From the NCBI GenBank assembly GCA_937915835.1, contig CALGHA010000161.1, positions 1 to 10,774 of the forward strand: a stretch of DNA of 10,774 nucleotides, written 5' to 3'. This stretch comes from an uncultured Fretibacterium sp. Its GTDB lineage: Bacteria; Synergistota; Synergistia; Synergistales; Aminobacteriaceae. The notes under the pieces were generated by a model. It saw only the letters and a program-made list of their open reading frames with translations. It did not search any database and was not told the DNA's origin. A program made the translations under genes and the position numbers. This document shows, piece after piece, positions 1 to 7,130 of the stretch. Each line of letters opens with the position of its first letter. Position 1 is the stretch's first letter.

Positions 1-238
1 GACGCAGAGAATACTCGAATTGGTAAACGTGAACAATCCCAGCGTTATGAAAGAATAATTTAGAGATTATCCTTATGATTATCTTGCGGCGTATAAAGCT
101 GCTGAGTTGAATTATGATATGGGACGTTACAGCACTGCTCTTAAGTTGCTAGAGGCTTCATTGAGAATTTATCCGTCTTATATTCCAGCAAGCAGATTAC
201 GAACTAAAGTTCAGGGAGCAGTGAATAGAAATCGTTAA
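1..238 (+). pseudogene. C-terminal part of a TPR-like protein, interrupted by a frameshift or in-frame stop; 5' end outside window
   Basis: From about position 62 to the TAA at 236-238 one frame encodes a helical stretch with the spacing of a tetratricopeptide repeat (DYLAAYKAAELNYDMGRY, then ALKLLEASLRIYP), a protein-interaction fold. That frame is closed upstream by TAA at 56-58. Frame 1 (positions 1-60) is open and ends ...RYERII before TAG at 61-63. Joining the two by skipping one T of the TTT at 59-61 gives RYERIIRDYP, which matches the usual end of a TPR helix B (compare YEKALELDP). I therefore favour a one-base insertion or a +1 frameshift over a simple nonsense mutation, although replacing the TAA at 56-58 by a tyrosine codon would also give a readable protein. 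The start lies beyond the window and the function is unknown. A terminator follows 19 nt after the stop. Confidence 0.55.
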
Positions 239-257
239 TTCTGAAAAAATTTTCCCG

Positions 258-289
258 GCAGTTCCTAATTTTACGGGGACTGCTTTTTT
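258..289 (+). terminator. Rho-independent terminator after the TPR gene
   Basis: GCAGTTCC (258-265) pairs with GGGACTGC (276-283), 8 bp including one G-T wobble, with a 10-nt loop, directly followed by six T (284-289). It separates the TPR-like gene from ftsH. Confidence 0.85.
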
Positions 290-310
290 ATGCGAAATTG
301 TATACGGCTC

Positions 311-319
311 TGTTATAAT
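311..319 (+). promoter_or_regulatory. Extended -10 promoter for ftsH
   Basis: TGTTATAAT is a perfect TGnTATAAT extended -10 element. No good -35 hexamer lies 16-18 bp upstream (TGCGAA at 17 bp), as expected for extended -10 promoters. Predicted transcription start is near 326, giving a leader of about 48 nt before the TTG start of ftsH. Confidence 0.65.
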
Positions 320-373
320 CGTTTAATCTTGATTTATTAGCTTACATTAACAAAATCGGAGGCAAAATTTATC

Positions 374-2305
374 TTGGGAAAAGTCGTAAAAAACTTAGGG
401 CTTTATCTAGTGTTGATACTTGTAGTCGTCAGCATGGTCAACATGTTCTTAACGCCCGAAGAAGTTCAGAAACAATATGACGAGATTAGTTACAGCCAAT
501 TTCTAAAAGACTTAAACGCTGGAAAAATCCGAATACTTCAAATCCGCAACAACACGACACCAGGCGAATCCAGCTCAGCGGTTATTCAAGGAGAAACTCA
601 CGACGGACAAAGATTTTTGACGTATGGGCTTGATGTTTCGGGGATTGCTGACAAGGCGGCAGAAAAAGGAATTATCGTAACAATCGAAGCTCCGCAAAAA
701 AATACCTGGCTAATGTCCTTGATGACCTCGTTATTCCCGACGTTGTTATTAATCGGTGTGTGGATTTACTTTCTCTACAACATGCAGGGCGGCGGCGGAA
801 GGATTATGTCATTCGGAAAAAGCCACGCGAAATTATTTCTCGACAACAAGCCGAAAGTTACGTTCAACGACGTTGCAGGTTGTGAGGAATCCAAAGAGGA
901 ATTGCAAGAAGTAATTCATTTCCTGAAAAATCCCGACAAATTCAGAAAGTTAGGCGCTCGTGTTCCTAAGGGAGTTTTATTAGTCGGCCCTCCTGGAACT
1001 GGAAAAACTCTTTTAGCGAGAGCGGCGGCCGGTGAAGCTGATGTTCCATTTTTTAGCGTATCTGGTTCGGACTTCGTTGAAATGTTCGTTGGAGTTGGAG
1101 CGGCAAGAGTTCGTGATTTATTCGAGCAGTCGAAAAAGTATCAGCCCTGCATAATCTTCATCGATGAAATGGACGCAGTAGGACGACACAGAGGAGCGGG
1201 CTTAGGAGGAGGACATGACGAGCGCGAGCAAACTTTAAATCAATTACTCGTTGAACTTGACGGCTTCGATGATACAAGCTCTACAATATTAATTGCCGCA
1301 ACAAACAGACCGGATATTCTTGACCCAGCTTTGTTGAGACCTGGAAGATTTGACAGACATATCACGGTTGACCGTCCGGACGTTAAGGGACGTGAGGAAA
1401 TTTTGAAAGTTCACATGAAGGATAAAACTTTTGCGGACGACGTTAATACCGGAATTTTAGCGCGCAGAACTCCGGGCTTTGTCGGTGCTGACTTGGAAAA
1501 TCTCGTGAATGAAGCGGCATTGTTGGCGGCACGTCATGACAAGGACAAAATCGGCATGGACGAACTCGAAGAGGGAATTGAACGCGTAATGGCAGGCCCT
1601 GAGAGAAAAAGCAGGTTGATTAACGACCACGAGAAAAAGATTATCGCCTATCATGAGACAGGACACGCGATTGTCGCAAAAATTTTGCCCGGTTCTGATC
1701 CAGTTCACAAGATTTCGATTATTCCACGAGGACACGCGGCACTCGGTTACACTCTGCAAGTTCCAGAGGAAGACAGGTTCTTAATTTCACGTTCGGAACT
1801 CTTAAACAGAATTTCGGTGTTATTAAGCGGTCGAGTTGCTGAGGAAATTATGTTCAACGACGTAACCAGTGGTGCGGCCAATGACTTAGAACGAGCAACA
1901 CAAACAGCCCGTCAAATGGTTACGCAATTGGGAATGAGTGAGACTCTCGGCCTCGTGAAACTTGGGAATAAACGCGAGGAAATTTTCTTAGGACGCGACA
2001 TTTCAGAGGACAGGAATTACAGCGAGGAGATTGCTTACGTAATAGATAAGGAAGTAAAATCAATAATCGATTCATGTTACGAACGCGCGAAAGAAATTCT
2101 TACTCAACGACGGCCCTTAATGGACAAAATTGCGGCTGTCTTGCTTGAAAAAGAAGTGATTGACGCTGAGGAGTTCGACAAGCTCATGACCGAAGACGAG
2201 AAAATCGAAGCGCAAAATGAAGCAAAAGCTGACGAAAAAGTTAATGAGCTTCCTGAAGTCAGAATTGATAAACTTCCGAATAGCAATCATGACTTTCTTG
2301 CCTAA
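374..2305 (+). CDS. ftsH: ATP-dependent zinc metalloprotease FtsH
   Basis: Membrane-anchored AAA+ protease that unfolds and degrades unassembled membrane proteins and selected regulators as a hexamer. The 643-residue protein has two N-terminal membrane segments (about 8-26 and 113-135) flanking a short extracytoplasmic domain. The AAA+ module carries Walker A GPPGTGKT (205-212), pore loop FVEMFVG (234-240), Walker B IIFIDEMD (260-267), and the second region of homology with the arginine finger (ATNRPDILDPALLRPGRFDR, 309-328). The protease domain has the zinc site HETGH (427-431) and a probable third ligand D504. Family members usually read HEAGH; the Thr still fits HExxH and should be active. 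Length is typical, with an acidic Lys/Glu-rich tail. The TTG start is chosen because GGAGG (358-362) lies 11 nt upstream and the hydrophobic segment starts immediately after it. It has its own promoter, and a new promoter follows its stop, so it is probably transcribed separately. Confidence 0.97.
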   Translation: MGKVVKNLGLYLVLILVVVSMVNMFLTPEEVQKQYDEISYSQFLKDLNAGKIRILQIRNNTTPGESSSAVIQGETHDGQRFLTYGLDVSGIADKAAEKGIIVTIEAPQKNTWLMSLMTSLFPTLLLIGVWIYFLYNMQGGGGRIMSFGKSHAKLFLDNKPKVTFNDVAGCEESKEELQEVIHFLKNPDKFRKLGARVPKGVLLVGPPGTGKTLLARAAAGEADVPFFSVSGSDFVEMFVGVGAARVRDLFEQSKKYQPCIIFIDEMDAVGRHRGAGLGGGHDEREQTLNQLLVELDGFDDTSSTILIAATNRPDILDPALLRPGRFDRHITVDRPDVKGREEILKVHMKDKTFADDVNTGILARRTPGFVGADLENLVNEAALLAARHDKDKIGMDELEEGIERVMAGPERKSRLINDHEKKIIAYHETGHAIVAKILPGSDPVHKISIIPRGHAALGYTLQVPEEDRFLISRSELLNRISVLLSGRVAEEIMFNDVTSGAANDLERATQTARQMVTQLGMSETLGLVKLGNKREEIFLGRDISEDRNYSEEIAYVIDKEVKSIIDSCYERAKEILTQRRPLMDKIAAVLLEKEVIDAEEFDKLMTEDEKIEAQNEAKADEKVNELPEVRIDKLPNSNHDFLA

Positions 2306-2307
2306 CG

Positions 2308-2316
2308 TGATATAAT
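2308..2316 (+). promoter_or_regulatory. Extended -10 promoter for tRNA-Gln-glmU-prs
   Basis: TGATATAAT, a perfect TGnTATAAT, starts 3 nt after the ftsH stop. No convincing -35 hexamer is visible. The predicted start is near 2323, about 11 nt before the mature tRNA 5' end, a normal short tRNA leader. Confidence 0.6.
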
Positions 2317-2333
2317 ACTTCGTGTTTTGCGTT

Positions 2334-2407
2334 TGGGGTGTAGTCCAATGGCAGGACGCAGGACTTTGGATCCTAAAATGATGGTTCGAATCCATCCACC
2401 CCAGCCA
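2334..2407 (+). tRNA. tRNA-Gln (anticodon UUG)
   Basis: The cloverleaf is clear: acceptor TGGGGTG (2334-2340) with CACCCCA (2397-2403); D stem GTCC/GGAC (2343-2346, 2354-2357); anticodon loop CTTTGGA (2364-2370) with anticodon TTG at 2366-2368; T arm GATGG-TTCGAAT-CCATC (2380-2396). Discriminator G and an encoded CCA (2405-2407) complete it. The U1-A72 pair and G73 are recognition features of tRNA-Gln. The outermost anticodon-stem pair (2359/2375) is a C-A mismatch and the variable loop is short (4 nt), but the structure is otherwise intact. It lies 27 nt upstream of glmU with no terminator between. Confidence 0.96.
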
Positions 2408-2418
2408 CACGAACTTTC

Positions 2419-2426
2419 AGAGGTGA
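2419..2426 (+). promoter_or_regulatory. Ribosome binding site that fixes the glmU start
   Basis: AGAGGTGA ends 8 nt before the ATG at 2435. It would overlap the alternative ATG at 2426, so it supports 2435 as the start. The longer open frame reaching back to 2327 runs through the tRNA and is not a credible N-terminus. Confidence 0.7.
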
Positions 2427-2434
2427 TGAATATC

Positions 2435-3826
2435 ATGAATAATCTTTGCGTTCTCATCATGGCCGCAGGTAAAGGTACACGAATGAAGAGCGCAGCCCCT
2501 AAAGTTTTACACAAAGTTTTAGACCGTCCAATTATCGATTATGTTATCCGCAATGTTTTATCCATAGGAATTAAGCCCGAGAATATCGGCGTGTTAGTAG
2601 GCTCTGGAGGTGAGAAGGTTCAAGAACATCTGCAAAATGATTTTCCCAACGTAAAAATTTTATGGCAGCATGAACAGTTAGGAACAGGCCACGCCGTAAA
2701 GTCAGCGTTTGAATGGTGGCAGAATTACGAGGATTTAATAGTTCTCAACGGAGATTTGCCATTGATGACATCAGAAAGTCTCAAGGAATTAATCTCATGC
2801 GTTGATAAGAATGATTGCACGGTAATTACGTTTGAGGCTGAAAATCCCGGAGCTTACGGAAGAATAATACGGGAAAAAAATTCTGTCAGCATAATCGAGT
2901 TCAAAGATGCTTCACCGGAACAAAGGGAAATTCACGAGGTCAACGCAGGCTGTTATGCCTTCAAAGTCAAATCACTTTCACAAGTCATAAACTCAATCAC
3001 AAATAATAATTCACAGCACGAATATTACATCACTGACGCTTTAGCCCTAATGAACGAGAAAAATTTTGCAACAGGAGCTTTCATTATGCCTGAAAAAGAA
3101 ATGCAGGGCGTTAATACTCAGTCAGAACTTGCTGAAGTTTCACGTGTAATGCGAGAAAAAATTTTGTCTCACTGGCTCTCAGAAGGCGTGAATATTCTTG
3201 ATGTTAATAGCGTTTATATTGGCGCTGATGTTGAGCTAGAACATGATGTAATTATTATGCCGAACGTTCAGATTTGGGGAAAAAGCAAAATCGGTGAAGG
3301 AAGCATGATAGGCTCCGGGTCAATCTTGACGAACGCGAAAATTGGCCGAAACGTGAAAGTTATCGCTTATGCCGTAATCGAGAACAGCGAGCTTAAAGAC
3401 AACTCGAAAGCCGGGCCGTTCTGTTATATCCGTGAAAATTCGTGTTTAGAGAGCCGGGCATTTGCAGGAAAATTCGTTGAGCTGAAAAATTCCCATATCG
3501 GCGAAAACTCGAAAGTCCCTCATCTTTCATACATGGGAGACGCAACACTCGGCCATGACGTTAATATCGGCGCAGGAAGCATAACGTGTAATTACGACGG
3601 CACTCACAAGAATAAAACTTTTATTGGCGACAATTGCTTTATCGGTTCAGATACAATGTTCGTTGCTCCCGTTGAACTTGAAGACGGTGCGGCGACTGCG
3701 GCAGGTTCCGTAATAACTCAGGCTGTCCCGGCCAATTCGCTCGGAGTTGGACGTGCTCGGCAAAAGAATATTGCGGACTGGTCATTAAGAAATCATAATC
3801 TTCATCACCACAAGGAGGAAAAATAA
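2435..3826 (+). CDS. glmU: Bifunctional GlmU: N-acetylglucosamine-1-phosphate uridyltransferase / glucosamine-1-phosphate acetyltransferase
   Basis: Cytoplasmic enzyme that acetylates glucosamine-1-phosphate with acetyl-CoA and then couples it to UTP, giving UDP-GlcNAc for peptidoglycan and envelope glycans. With the start at 2435 the protein has 463 residues, close to the usual 456. The N-terminal pyrophosphorylase domain shows LIMAAGKGTRM (7-17), QLGTGHA (81-87) and GDLPL (106-110). From about residue 255 a left-handed beta-helix of hexapeptide repeats forms the acetyltransferase, with R333, K351, catalytic H363 (VPHLSYMGDA) and NYDG (386-389). These positions coincide with E. coli numbering as I know it, which supports the chosen start. 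The tail HNLHHHKEEK is unusually His-rich and may only reflect local sequence. It follows tRNA-Gln without a terminator and is separated from prs by 2 nt, so it is probably co-transcribed with both. Confidence 0.96.
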   Translation: MNNLCVLIMAAGKGTRMKSAAPKVLHKVLDRPIIDYVIRNVLSIGIKPENIGVLVGSGGEKVQEHLQNDFPNVKILWQHEQLGTGHAVKSAFEWWQNYEDLIVLNGDLPLMTSESLKELISCVDKNDCTVITFEAENPGAYGRIIREKNSVSIIEFKDASPEQREIHEVNAGCYAFKVKSLSQVINSITNNNSQHEYYITDALALMNEKNFATGAFIMPEKEMQGVNTQSELAEVSRVMREKILSHWLSEGVNILDVNSVYIGADVELEHDVIIMPNVQIWGKSKIGEGSMIGSGSILTNAKIGRNVKVIAYAVIENSELKDNSKAGPFCYIRENSCLESRAFAGKFVELKNSHIGENSKVPHLSYMGDATLGHDVNIGAGSITCNYDGTHKNKTFIGDNCFIGSDTMFVAPVELEDGAATAAGSVITQAVPANSLGVGRARQKNIADWSLRNHNLHHHKEEK

Positions 3827-3828
3827 TC

Positions 3829-4794
3829 TTGTCCAGAGGAAACGGCATAAAAATATTTTCCGGCGAAGCTCATCCGGAATTTGCGAAAACAATCTGCGAA
3901 GTTCTCAACATGTCCCCGTCGCAAGTCAAGCATTACAAATTTTCTGACGGAGAACTCGGCGTTTCACTCGAAGAGAGCGTGCGAGGTTCAGACGTTTATA
4001 TAATTCAGCCGACGTGTTACCCAGTTAATGAAAACTTAATGCAGTTATTAATCATGGCTGATGCTATGCGCCGGGATTCTGCTCACTACGTCAACGCTGT
4101 AATCCCATATTTCGGCTATGCACGTCAGGACAGGAAAGCAAGACCAAGAGAGCCGATTACAGCGAAACTTGTTGCGAATATTCTTGCTCACGAGGGAATT
4201 AACCGGATTATCACGGCAGATTTACACGCTGGACAAATTCAGGGCTTTTTTGATATTCCGGTTGACCATTTGACGGGAATGAAATTGCTTGCTGAACACT
4301 TCAAGGAAATTCTTGCTGACGAAATCAAATCCGGAAATGTTGTAGTTGTCTCGCCTGATGTCGGAGGAGTTGCGAGGGCCCGAAAATTTGCCGTAATGCT
4401 TGACACTGATATTGCAATTGTCGACAAGAGACGAGTGCACGACAAACAAAACGTATCTGAAGTTATGGACATCGTCGGGAATATTCAGGGAAGAACAGCA
4501 ATTCTCGTTGATGATATTATTGACACAGCCGGGACGATCTGCCATGCTGCGGACGGCTTGAAGAAACGCGGAAGCTCACGGGTATTTGCTTGTGCAACAC
4601 ATGCGGTGCTTTCGGGGCCTGCGCTTGAGAGGATAAATGCTTCGTCGATCGAAAAGTTAATCTTCACTGACACGATACCAATTCCAGAGGCTAAACGCTC
4701 AGAAAAAATTATGCAGTTGTCGATTGCTCCGTTGTTTGCCGAAGCGATAAGACGAGTTCATGAGGAATTGCCGATTAGCGACATGTTCGATTAA
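3829..4794 (+). CDS. prs: Ribose-phosphate pyrophosphokinase (PRPP synthetase)
   Basis: Makes 5-phosphoribosyl-1-pyrophosphate from ribose-5-phosphate and ATP, the precursor of purines, pyrimidines, NAD, histidine and tryptophan. The 321 residues match class I bacterial enzymes. Visible motifs are the ATP-binding RQDRK (99-103), DLHAGQ with catalytic-site H133 (131-136), the flexible-loop KRR (200-202) and the PRPP-binding loop VDDIIDTAGT (227-236). The start is TTG, with AAGGAGG (3812-3818) 10 nt upstream inside the end of glmU; no in-frame ATG gives a complete N-terminus. The glmU stop and this start are 2 nt apart, so translation is probably coupled. A glmU-prs pair is a familiar arrangement in several bacterial phyla. 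A strong terminator follows 12 nt after the stop. Confidence 0.97.
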   Translation: MSRGNGIKIFSGEAHPEFAKTICEVLNMSPSQVKHYKFSDGELGVSLEESVRGSDVYIIQPTCYPVNENLMQLLIMADAMRRDSAHYVNAVIPYFGYARQDRKARPREPITAKLVANILAHEGINRIITADLHAGQIQGFFDIPVDHLTGMKLLAEHFKEILADEIKSGNVVVVSPDVGGVARARKFAVMLDTDIAIVDKRRVHDKQNVSEVMDIVGNIQGRTAILVDDIIDTAGTICHAADGLKKRGSSRVFACATHAVLSGPALERINASSIEKLIFTDTIPIPEAKRSEKIMQLSIAPLFAEAIRRVHEELPISDMFD

Positions 4795-4806
4795 GAATAA
4801 AACGTT

Positions 4807-4840
4807 CCCCCTTTGAAGCTGTGAAGGGGGATAATTTTTT
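4807..4840. terminator. Bidirectional intrinsic terminator between prs and the ABC permease gene
   Basis: CCCCCTT (4807-4813) pairs perfectly with AAGGGGG (4824-4830), loop about 10 nt. On the + strand TTTTTT follows at 4835-4840. On the - strand the same hairpin is followed by AACGTTTTATTC. It therefore ends both the prs unit and the convergent transporter operon. The T-tract overlaps the permease stop codon (TTA at 4839-4841 on the + strand). Confidence 0.88.
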
Positions 4841-6374
4841 ACTTCTCACGCAGAAAAAGTTTCAGCAAGGAGTTCACAACAAGAATTACTAGTGAGATAA
4901 ACGCCGCACTTTCCATTAATAATTGAGCCTCAAACTGCGGGATCATCAAAGCTACAGGACGTGGAGAAGGAGGAGCAAGGAATGATACTGCTGATACTGT
5001 CATCATCGAGTTCACGAAGAAATAAGCAAACATCTCTTTCACAGCCGGCATAACTTCAGGCATTATTACGTCAGCAATAATATTCAGCCTCTTCACGCCA
5101 AGAACTGAGCCTGTATCTTCAAGCGAGGGATTAATTTTTCGCAGGGCGTTATACATCATGAGATATGGCGACGCAAAAAAGTGTACGGTGTTAGCGATGA
5201 TTATTATTAATATCGTCCCGTATAAGCTCGTCCTGTTGAAGAAAATCACGAACGACAAGCCTAAAACTATTCCCGGCACAGCCATAGTCAGTAAAGAAAT
5301 CAGGTGAATAATCCTGCTGAATTTATATCTCTCAAGCCTTGCAGTAATGTACGAACACACGAACGCTAAAGATGTTCCGGCAATTCCAGCGAAAAACGCA
5401 TAAATTATCGAGTTCAAAAGGTAATTCCCAGCACCTCGCCTGATAGTCTTTAAGACATGATAAAGAGTAAATGAAGCGTCAACCGGATATTTCTTAGCAA
5501 ATGTCATCATGCAGAAGGCAATCACAGGCGCAAAAATTGCTATCGAGATTACCACGCAGAAAATTAATGAACAAGTCCGGGCAAATTTACCCTCTTTTGT
5601 CGTAACTGGCTCAGGCATAAAGTTATTGTTCCTGTTCTCTGAGTTCAGCAAGTCAATTACAAATGCTGCCACAGCCGGAAGTAATAATAACGCTCCGATC
5701 ACACTGCCGGAATTGTAATCAATCATGCCGATAGCCCTGTTATACATCAAGACTGGAAGCGTGATAGTTTTTCCGCCAATCATTAAAGGCACTCCGTAAT
5801 CAGTTATAATCATCGTGAATGCGGCAAAAAATGCTGAGATTAACGGCCTCTTCAGAAACGGAAGCGTCAAATCAAGAAATCTTCTGTGTGAAGGAACTCC
5901 TAAAACTTCGGCGGCTTTATGCTGAGTTCCGTCCTCATATCTCAGAATATCAGCCAGCATTATATAAGCAACAGGGAACGAATACATCACACTTCCTGCG
6001 ATAATGCCAGTAAACCCGTAAATACTGCCGTTAAGTCCGAAAATTTTTGTGATTAAGCCGTTCGCTCCAAATAATGCGACCAGCCCGAAAGCATGAGAGA
6101 TTGACGGAATTAACATAGGCATAACGAACAAAAGATTAAAGAAGGCTTTATGCTTTATCCTCGTCCGTTCAATGCACATTGCACAGACTAACGCAAGGCA
6201 CAACGAAATTAACGCGGCCGTTCCCGAACAAATCAGCGAATTTTTGAGAGCTTCATAAAATTGTGGGAGATTAATTACGTCAACAATTCCCGACGGAGTT
6301 ATGCGCATGAAGAGTGAACATACAGGGAAAATTACGAATACACCGAAGAATGCAAGAATTATTATGCTCGCCAT
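4839..6374 (-). CDS. ABC transporter permease with two fused modules (Fe3+/polyamine/2-aminoethylphosphonate type)
   Basis: Inner-membrane channel of a binding-protein-dependent importer. The 511 residues contain two homologous halves, each with about six membrane segments, joined by a hydrophilic linker near 243-265 (DLLNSENRNNNFMPEPVTT). Each half has an EAA-type loop that docks on the ATPase: AAEVLG...LP (154-172) and DTGSVLG...MP (420-439). Double-length permeases are typical of FbpB-like iron importers and of the putative aminoethylphosphonate importers, so the chain could form the channel alone. The start ATG directly abuts the ATPase stop (TAG-ATG, no gap) and AAGAGG lies 9 nt upstream inside the ATPase gene, so translation is almost certainly coupled. 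Substrate is inferred from context only. Confidence 0.9.
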   Translation of the reverse strand: MASIIILAFFGVFVIFPVCSLFMRITPSGIVDVINLPQFYEALKNSLICSGTAALISLCLALVCAMCIERTRIKHKAFFNLLFVMPMLIPSISHAFGLVALFGANGLITKIFGLNGSIYGFTGIIAGSVMYSFPVAYIMLADILRYEDGTQHKAAEVLGVPSHRRFLDLTLPFLKRPLISAFFAAFTMIITDYGVPLMIGGKTITLPVLMYNRAIGMIDYNSGSVIGALLLLPAVAAFVIDLLNSENRNNNFMPEPVTTKEGKFARTCSLIFCVVISIAIFAPVIAFCMMTFAKKYPVDASFTLYHVLKTIRRGAGNYLLNSIIYAFFAGIAGTSLAFVCSYITARLERYKFSRIIHLISLLTMAVPGIVLGLSFVIFFNRTSLYGTILIIIIANTVHFFASPYLMMYNALRKINPSLEDTGSVLGVKRLNIIADVIMPEVMPAVKEMFAYFFVNSMMTVSAVSFLAPPSPRPVALMIPQFEAQLLMESAAFISLVILVVNSLLKLFLREK

Positions 6375-7130
6375 CTAGTTAAACCTCTTGAGCATGTTAA
6401 TTCTGGCCTTCATGTTGTCAATTACGAATTTCTTCACGTATTCATTGGAACTCATCGCAAAAATTTTCTCCGGAACGTCAAGAACTTCAATTTTTCCCCT
6501 GTTCATTATCATTATTCTGTCCGAAAGTGAAAATGCTTCTTCCTGGTCATGAGTTACGTAAATCATTGTTGTGCCTAGATTTTTCTGAAGACGTTTAAGC
6601 TCGGCCATCATGTTAATTCTCGTCTCGGCATCAAGCGCACTCATAGGCTCATCAAGTAAAATTATCTCTGGTCTCAGTGCTAAAGTCCTCGCGATTGCTA
6701 CTCTTTGCTGCTGACCTCCTGAGAGTTCACCGGGTTTCTTGTTAACGTGTTCGGCCAATCCAACGAGTTCAACAAGTTCCTTTGCTCGTTTATCAGCTTG
6801 GGCTTTAAGCTCAGAATGAAACTTCATAGCGTATTTCACGTTATCAATCACGTTCATATTGGAGAATAACGCGTAATTCTGAAACACTATACCCATCTTT
6901 CGTTTACTCGGAATTTCACGGGTTATGTCAACGCCGTCAAGAAAGATTTTGCCGCTGTCGGGTTCAAGCAAGCCGATTAATATTCGTAACAGTGTAGTTT
7001 TTCCGCAGCCTGAAGAGCCAAGAACGGAGAGAAATTCCCCGCTCCTGACATCAAAACTTACAGCATCAAGGACTTCAAGACCGTCATAATTCTTTGATAG
7101 GCCTTGAACGCTGAGCTTTAATATTTCCAT
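6375..7130 (-). CDS. ABC transporter ATP-binding protein (Fe3+/polyamine/2-aminoethylphosphonate type)
   Basis: Cytoplasmic ATPase that powers the importer as a dimer. Motifs are in order: Walker A GSSGCGKTT (38-46), Q-loop Q84 (VFQNYALF), signature LSGGQQQR (136-143), Walker B ILLDEP (157-162) and switch H194 (YVTHDQEEAF). The sequence is closest in style to the PotA/FbpC group. At 251 residues it ends soon after the nucleotide-binding domain, whereas that group usually has 330-370 residues with a C-terminal TOBE regulatory/substrate domain. The ATG overlaps the last 13 nt of the binding-protein gene and has only a weak ribosome site (GAAAGA), so it probably depends on translational coupling. 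Its TAG stop is in frame with and adjacent to the permease ATG. Confidence 0.95.
   Translation of the reverse strand: MEILKLSVQGLSKNYDGLEVLDAVSFDVRSGEFLSVLGSSGCGKTTLLRILIGLLEPDSGKIFLDGVDITREIPSKRKMGIVFQNYALFSNMNVIDNVKYAMKFHSELKAQADKRAKELVELVGLAEHVNKKPGELSGGQQQRVAIARTLALRPEIILLDEPMSALDAETRINMMAELKRLQKNLGTTMIYVTHDQEEAFSLSDRIMIMNRGKIEVLDVPEKIFAMSSNEYVKKFVIDNMKARINMLKRFN

Noticed and set aside
427..431. Loss of protease activity in FtsH because HEAGH is replaced by HETGH
   Set aside because: The second variable position of HExxH is not a zinc ligand; both histidines, the glutamate and the downstream aspartate are present (residue numbers of FtsH).
2327..2434. N-terminal extension of GlmU (499-residue version starting at 2327)
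   Set aside because: The extension reads through the whole tRNA-Gln gene. The ribosome site AGAGGTGA and agreement with E. coli GlmU residue numbering both place the start at 2435.
2117..2514. Minus-strand open frames over the tRNA region (60-97 codons)
   Set aside because: They run antisense through tRNA-Gln and the ends of ftsH and glmU, lack a ribosome site and show no domain pattern.
4222..4545. 107-codon - strand open frame inside prs
   Set aside because: Lies wholly antisense to a complete, motif-rich prs gene and resembles no known protein.
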